Source of the DNA: Pelagibius sp. | GTDB lineage: Bacteria; Pseudomonadota; Alphaproteobacteria; Kiloniellales; Kiloniellaceae | Reading direction: 5' to 3' | Assembly: GCF_028281305.1 (NCBI RefSeq) | Contig: NZ_JANQKD010000053.1 | Span: 1 to 64,000 of the forward strand | DNA: 64,000 nt | In this document: positions 60,171 to 64,000 of the stretch, one piece after another | Numbering within the stretch: the stretch's first letter is position 1 | Layout of the letters: each line of letters begins with the position of its first letter | Notes under the pieces: model-generated | The model's input: the letters and a program-made list of their open reading frames with translations, nothing else | What the model was told of the DNA's origin: nothing | The model's database searches: none | Made by a program: the position numbers and the translations under genes

Positions 60171-61031
60171 ATGGAATCCCTCTCCGGCCTCGCCTGGGTC
60201 CAGGCCGATGTCTTCTGCGAGGCCCCGCTGGGCGGCAACGGCCTTTGCGTGTTCCGCCCCGACCGTTCCCTGGACGACGACATCATGCTGCGTCTCACCC
60301 AGGAGATGCGGCAGTTCGAATCGATCTTCCTCTTTCCTGAAGGAGACGACGTCCGCGCGCGCATTTTCACGGTGGAGGAGGAACTCGACTTCGCCGGCCA
60401 TCCCCTGCTGGGCGCAGCGGCGGTGCTGCACGACGCGGCCCCTGCAGCGGGCGAACGCGCGGCCTGGCGCATCAGGCTGAACAGCCGCAGCGTCATGCTT
60501 TCGACCCGGCGCCTGCGCGACCGCTTCTATGAGGCGGAGATGGATCAGGGCGTTCCGCTCTGGGGGCGGGAGGCCGAAGGGGCCGCGCGGGCGGCGGTCC
60601 TGGAGGGATTGGGCCTGACCGAGGCGGATCTGATGCCGGGGCTGCCCCTGGGCATGGTCTCCACCGGTCTCGACTACCTCATCGTGCCGGTGACGCCACA
60701 GGGTCTGGCGCGGGCCGCCATCCGTGTCGACGACTTCGAGGCGCGGCTGGAAACCCTCGGCGCCAAGTTCGCCTATCTGCTGGACACGGCGAACGCCGAA
60801 GGCCGCACCTGGGACAACCTGGGCGCCGTCGAGGATGTCGCCACCGGCAGCGCCGCCGGCCCCGCCGGCGCCTATCTGCACCGCCACTGCGGCGCGCCGC
60901 AGGCGATCACCCTGCGCCAGGGCCGCTTCGCCGGACGGCCGAGCCGCCTCTCCGTCACCATCGACGGCGACAGCGGCGCCGTCACCGTCGGCGGCGGCGT
61001 CGCCCTGCTCGCCGAGGGACGGTTCTACTGA
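60171..61031 (+). CDS. PhzF family isomerase/epimerase
   Basis: 286 residues of the PhzF fold (diaminopimelate-epimerase-like halves). The N-terminal catalytic region contains MRQFESIFLFPEG, with Glu equivalent to the phenazine enzyme's base. FTVEEELDFAGHPLLGAAAV and the signature EDVATGSAAGPAGAYLHRHC are exact family marks. No phenazine genes are near, so the substrate is probably another isomerisable metabolite. Confidence 0.93.
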   Translation: MESLSGLAWVQADVFCEAPLGGNGLCVFRPDRSLDDDIMLRLTQEMRQFESIFLFPEGDDVRARIFTVEEELDFAGHPLLGAAAVLHDAAPAAGERAAWRIRLNSRSVMLSTRRLRDRFYEAEMDQGVPLWGREAEGAARAAVLEGLGLTEADLMPGLPLGMVSTGLDYLIVPVTPQGLARAAIRVDDFEARLETLGAKFAYLLDTANAEGRTWDNLGAVEDVATGSAAGPAGAYLHRHCGAPQAITLRQGRFAGRPSRLSVTIDGDSGAVTVGGGVALLAEGRFY

Positions 61032-61080
61032 TTTGCTGAGCCAGACTGCTAACGCGGGGTCGCGCCAGCACACACTCACC

Positions 61081-61255
61081 TGTCACCCCGGACGTGATCC
61101 GGGGTCCATGGTTCCGCGCGCTGGGTCTGGGCGCTCATCCAGCGCTGCGTTCACCCCCCTCCCGACCTCCCCCCATCAAGGGGGGAGGGGATTCTTTAGG
61201 TCGCCTCAATAACACCCCCTCCCCCTTCGATGGGGGAGGGTCGGGGTGGGGGTGA
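61081..61255. repeat. intergenic palindromic repeat block
   Basis: CACCCCGGACGTGATCCGGG-type element at 61084 (shared with 62220). Two G/C stem-loops follow: CCTCCCCCC-ATCAA-GGGGGGAGG at 61166-61188, and CCCTCCCCC with GGGGGAGGG near 61220. No gene is seen in the 290 bp here. Confidence 0.8.
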
Positions 61256-61319
61256 CTCCCTTTCCGCACAAAGCTGTCTGGCGCTCACAGGCTCTTGCTC
61301 GATCTCCGGCGTCAGGCGC

Positions 61320-62081
61320 TCAGCCCAGATTGATGGAGACGCCGCCGTCTACAAGCTGGGCCGTGCCGGTGATGAAGCTGGCGGCGTCGGAGGCCAGGTG
61401 CAGCACCGGGCGGGCGATCTCCTCCGGCTCTGCTATGCGTTTCAGGGCGTGCAGGTTCTCCACGAAGGCGCGTGCATCCGAGTCGCTGCTCGGCGCCATG
61501 TCGGTGGCGGTGCCGCCGGGCAGGACCGCGTTCACCCGAATGCCCTGGGGGCCGAGCTCGGCGGCCAGTGCTTTTGTGAAGCCGATCAGCCCCGCCTTGC
61601 TGGCGGCATAGGCGGCCATCCCCGGCAGGCCCGCGGCGGTGTGGCCGACGAAGCTGGAGGTGAAGAGGAGGGAGCCGCCGCCGCGCGCCAGCATCGCCGG
61701 CACCTGGTACTTTGCGCCCAGGAAAGCGCTGGTGAGATTGGTGTCGAGGGTGTCGCGCCAGTCGTCGAGCGTCATCGCCCCGACCGGCCCGATCTTGCCC
61801 AGGGCGCCGGCGTTGTTGAAGGCGATGTCGAGGCCGCCGAAGCGGCCGCTTGCGGTCGCAACCAGAGTCTTGGCAAGCGCTTCGTCCTTCACGTCGCCGG
61901 AAAGCGCGACCGCTTCGCCGCCCGCTTCGGCGATCTCGTCCACCAGGGCGTCGAGTTCGGCCTGGCGCCGTGCCGCGACGATGACCTTTGCGCCTTCCGC
62001 TGCGAAGAGTTTCGCGGTGGCGCGCCCGATGCCTGCGCTCGCCCCGGTGACGATGGCGACCTTGCCGGCAAGTGTGCTCAT
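61320..62081 (-). CDS. SDR-family oxidoreductase
   Basis: A 253-residue short-chain dehydrogenase: VAIVTGASAGIGRATAKLFA (NADP motif), NNAGALGKIGPV, Ser in LLFTSSFVGHT, YAASKAGLIGFTKALAAELG (Tyr/Lys), and GIRVNAVLPGGTATDMAPSS. Substrate is unknown; classical SDRs reduce carbonyls or oxidise alcohols. A single-gene unit between repeats. Confidence 0.93.
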   Translation of the reverse strand: MSTLAGKVAIVTGASAGIGRATAKLFAAEGAKVIVAARRQAELDALVDEIAEAGGEAVALSGDVKDEALAKTLVATASGRFGGLDIAFNNAGALGKIGPVGAMTLDDWRDTLDTNLTSAFLGAKYQVPAMLARGGGSLLFTSSFVGHTAAGLPGMAAYAASKAGLIGFTKALAAELGPQGIRVNAVLPGGTATDMAPSSDSDARAFVENLHALKRIAEPEEIARPVLHLASDAASFITGTAQLVDGGVSINLG

Positions 62082-62216
62082 GGTTCCTGTCCTTCTGTCC
62101 TCTGTGCCTCTGGCCGCGTGTTCGGCCGCGGCGGGACAGATGACAGAACGGGCCCGCGCGTTCTCTCCGGAACTTGCGCTGGTACTCCTACTTCCTCGGT
62201 GTCTTTTCAGGCTTTG

Positions 62217-62330
62217 AATGTCACCCCGGACTTGATCCGGGGTCCATCGTGGGGACAGCCTCGGTGCTTGCCCAAAAGAGACCCTGCCCGCGGAACCATG
62301 GATCCCGGATCAAGTCCGGGATGACGGATG
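62217..62330. repeat. pair of inverted CCCGGA palindromes
   Basis: CACCCCGGACTTGATCCGGG at 62222 and the inverted ATCCCGGATCAAGTCCGGGA near 62304 bracket about 60 bp. The same element recurs at 61084. They form stable hairpins in RNA or DNA. Confidence 0.8.
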
Positions 62331-62365
62331 AGAAAGCGGTGACGGCCGTGCGTTCTGGAAGACCG

Positions 62366-63604
62366 CTACAGCAAGGACAGTCCGACACCGCCCAGTGCCA
62401 TCAGGACCACGACGGCCCAGGGCGGCGCCTTCCAGGCCATCAGCAGCACGAAGCCTGCGAGCGCCAGGGCGAAGTCGCCGGGCGTGCGCACGGTGCTGGT
62501 CCAGATCGGGTCGTAAAGCGCGGCGCCGAGGATGCCGACCACGGCGGCGTTGGTGCCGGCCAGCGCGGCCTGGGCAGTCGGGCGCGCGCGCAGAGCGTCC
62601 CAGAAGGGCAGGGTGCCCAAGAGCAGCAGGAAGCCGGGCAGGAAGATTGCCACCAAGGCAATGGCCGCCGTCACCAGCCCGGCGGGCACCGGCGCCATCA
62701 CCGCACCCAGGTAGGCGGCGAAGGTGAACAGCGGCCCCGGCACCGCCTGGGCCGCGCCGTAGCCGGCGAGGAAGGCTTCGCCGCTCACCCAGCCCGGCGG
62801 CACCACCTCGGCCTGGAGCAGCGGCAGCACTACGTGACCGCCGCCGAAGACCAGCGCCCCGGCACGGTAGAAGGCATCGAAGACCGCGAGTTCCGGCGCG
62901 GCGACGGCCAGCACCAGCAGCGGCAGGCCGAAGAGCAGCGCGAAGAACGCGGCCAGCGAGACCAGCCCGGTCCGCCGCGAGAGCGAAAAGACCAGCGGCC
63001 GCGCAGATTGGGCGCCACCGTTGCGGCAGAGCGCGAGCCCGGCGAGCCCGCCGAGGACGATGGCCGCCACCTGGCCGAGCGCACCGCCGGCGAAGACCAC
63101 GACCGCGACGGCGGCCAGCGCGATGGTCGCGCGCTCCCGGTCCGGGCAGAGGCTGCGGGCCATGCCCCAGAGCGCCTGGGCGACCACGGCGACGGCCACC
63201 AGCTTCAGGCCCTGCAGCAGCCCGGCGGCGGTCGGCCCGGTGAGGCTGGCGGCGCCAAGGGCGAAGAGGATCAGCGCAATGGCCGACGGCAGGGTGAAGG
63301 CGGTCCAGGCCGCCGCGGCACCCAGCGGCCCGCCGCGCATGAGGCCGAGGGCGAAGCCCACCTGGCTGCTGGCGGGCCCGGGCAGGAACTGGCAGAGCGC
63401 CACCAGGTCGGCGTAGGCCTGGTCGTCCAGCCACCTGCGCCGCGCCACGAACTCCTCGCGGAAGTAACCGAGATGGGCGATGGGCCCGCCGAAGGAGGTG
63501 AAGCCCAGCTTCAGGAAGGCGCCGAAGACCTCCCCCGCCGAGCCGCGCCCCGCGACGGGTCTCTCAGTTCTGTCGGGTGGGGACGACTCCGTCGGCGCGG
63601 TCAT
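62366..63604 (-). CDS. chrA: chromate transporter ChrA
   Basis: A 412-residue two-domain CHR transporter, each half with the proline- and glycine-rich motifs FLKLGFTSFGGPIAHLGYFR and LCQFLPGPASSQVGFALGLM, then the second half FGGGHVVLPLLQAEVVPPGW and YGAAQAVPGPLFTFAAYLGA. About ten hydrophobic helices. It exports chromate using the membrane potential, giving chromate resistance. A single gene; no chrB regulator is adjacent. Confidence 0.94.
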   Translation of the reverse strand: MTAPTESSPPDRTERPVAGRGSAGEVFGAFLKLGFTSFGGPIAHLGYFREEFVARRRWLDDQAYADLVALCQFLPGPASSQVGFALGLMRGGPLGAAAAWTAFTLPSAIALILFALGAASLTGPTAAGLLQGLKLVAVAVVAQALWGMARSLCPDRERATIALAAVAVVVFAGGALGQVAAIVLGGLAGLALCRNGGAQSARPLVFSLSRRTGLVSLAAFFALLFGLPLLVLAVAAPELAVFDAFYRAGALVFGGGHVVLPLLQAEVVPPGWVSGEAFLAGYGAAQAVPGPLFTFAAYLGAVMAPVPAGLVTAAIALVAIFLPGFLLLLGTLPFWDALRARPTAQAALAGTNAAVVGILGAALYDPIWTSTVRTPGDFALALAGFVLLMAWKAPPWAVVVLMALGGVGLSLL

Positions 63605-63678
63605 GGGCAGAGGTCCAGGCAGTGCAAAAGGGCCGCACTATGTCCGATCCTCCATGACGCTGTCGACCGTGCTTCGAA

Positions 63679-64000
63679 CTAATTCCGCCCGGACAGCAAC
63701 CCCCTTGCGATCACCTGGGCCTGGATCTCGGCGGCGCCTTCGAAGATGTTGAGGATGCGCGCGTCGCAGAGCACGCGGGAGATCTTGTACTCCTCGGCAT
63801 AGCCGTTGCCGCCGTGGACCTGCAGGGCGTTGTCGGCGTTGGCCCAGGCGACGCGGGCGCCGAGCAGCTTGGCCATGCCGGCCTCGATGTCGCAGCGCCG
63901 GTCCGAGTCCTTCTCGCGCGCCGCGAAGTAGGTGAGTTGGCGGGCCATCATGGTCTCCACCGCCATCCAGGCGAGCTTGCCGGCGACGCGCGGGAAGGCG
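63679..64000 (-). CDS. acyl-CoA dehydrogenase, C-terminal part (cut at right edge)
   Basis: The last ~106 residues of an acyl-CoA dehydrogenase are visible. QVHGGNGYAEEYKISRVLCD and ILNIFEGAAEIQAQVIARGL are the FAD-adjacent C-terminal domain with the flavin-binding signature. The N-terminal domains lie beyond the window. It would donate electrons through the ETF encoded at 47.6-49.3 kb. Confidence 0.9.
   Translation of the reverse strand, partial: AFPRVAGKLAWMAVETMMARQLTYFAAREKDSDRRCDIEAGMAKLLGARVAWANADNALQVHGGNGYAEEYKISRVLCDARILNIFEGAAEIQAQVIARGLLSGRN

Noticed and set aside
60171-61031. PhzF protein considered as evidence for a phenazine cluster
   Set aside because: No other phenazine genes are in the window. 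PhzF-like proteins are widespread without phenazine synthesis.

Overview
The window is GC-rich DNA from a free-living alphaproteobacterium, most likely a member of the Rhodospirillales in the broad sense. The evidence is the gene set: MetX-MetW, PhaR with phaC/phaA/phaB, a CpdR-like receiver, a TIGR02302-type protein, FtsEX beside a DUF3426 protein, a DUF2125 protein, TlpA divergent from ArgH, and a cobalamin-dependent ribonucleotide reductase. I saw no rRNA, tRNA, CRISPR array, prophage or insertion sequence. The species cannot be named from this window.

Layout. 1-2.6 kb: an ABC importer (membrane subunit cut by the left edge, plus its binding protein), minus strand. 2.9-5.5 kb: two small HTH proteins and a GlxA-type AraC regulator, with minisatellites and AT-rich spacers. 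5.7-8.8 kb: two small unknown proteins and a PAS-GGDEF-EAL protein. 8.8-14.9 kb: the polyhydroxyalkanoate (PHA) locus: phaR, a small putative synthase partner, a short class III-like PhaC, phaA and phaB. It is interrupted by a convergent ArsR-SRPBCC-VOC operon. 14.9-19.0 kb: small metabolic and transport genes. 19.0-24.4 kb: metXW diverging from a chorismate mutase-hisC-tyrC operon. 25.5-29.7 kb: a ChaC enzyme, then a YHS protein and a complete bufferin-type operon (DUF2282 precursor, DUF692/MNIO enzyme, DUF2063 partner, DoxX protein) for a copper-handling modified peptide. 29.7-36.8 kb: a GNAT protein, nrdJ, plsC, a YdcF protein, ftsX and ftsE, all on the minus strand, diverging from a DUF3426 protein. 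37-44 kb: a CpdR-like receiver, the TIGR02302 protein, then lysA-lptM-argH diverging from tlpA.

44-50.4 kb: a DUF6134 protein, an ArsR/Old Yellow Enzyme pair, then a beta-oxidation and electron-transfer cluster (hydroxyacyl-CoA dehydrogenase, etfA, etfB), a cobalamin adenosyltransferase and a twin-transmembrane protein. The adenosyltransferase could supply the cofactor for NrdJ. 50.6-64 kb is an accessory-like stretch of short transcription units (LysE, VOC, AhpD-like, dienelactone hydrolase, EamA, MFS, unknown membrane protein plus cytochrome c, PhzF, SDR, ChrA, acyl-CoA dehydrogenase fragment). These are separated by several families of intergenic palindromic repeats.

The parts that deserve most attention are the bufferin operon with its YHS neighbour and the hairpins after its precursor gene, the compact PHA synthase pair with its helically phased promoter repeats, the chorismate mutase with a shrunken dehydratase domain, the unknown membrane protein paired with a cytochrome c, and three or four clear palindromic operators beside regulators.
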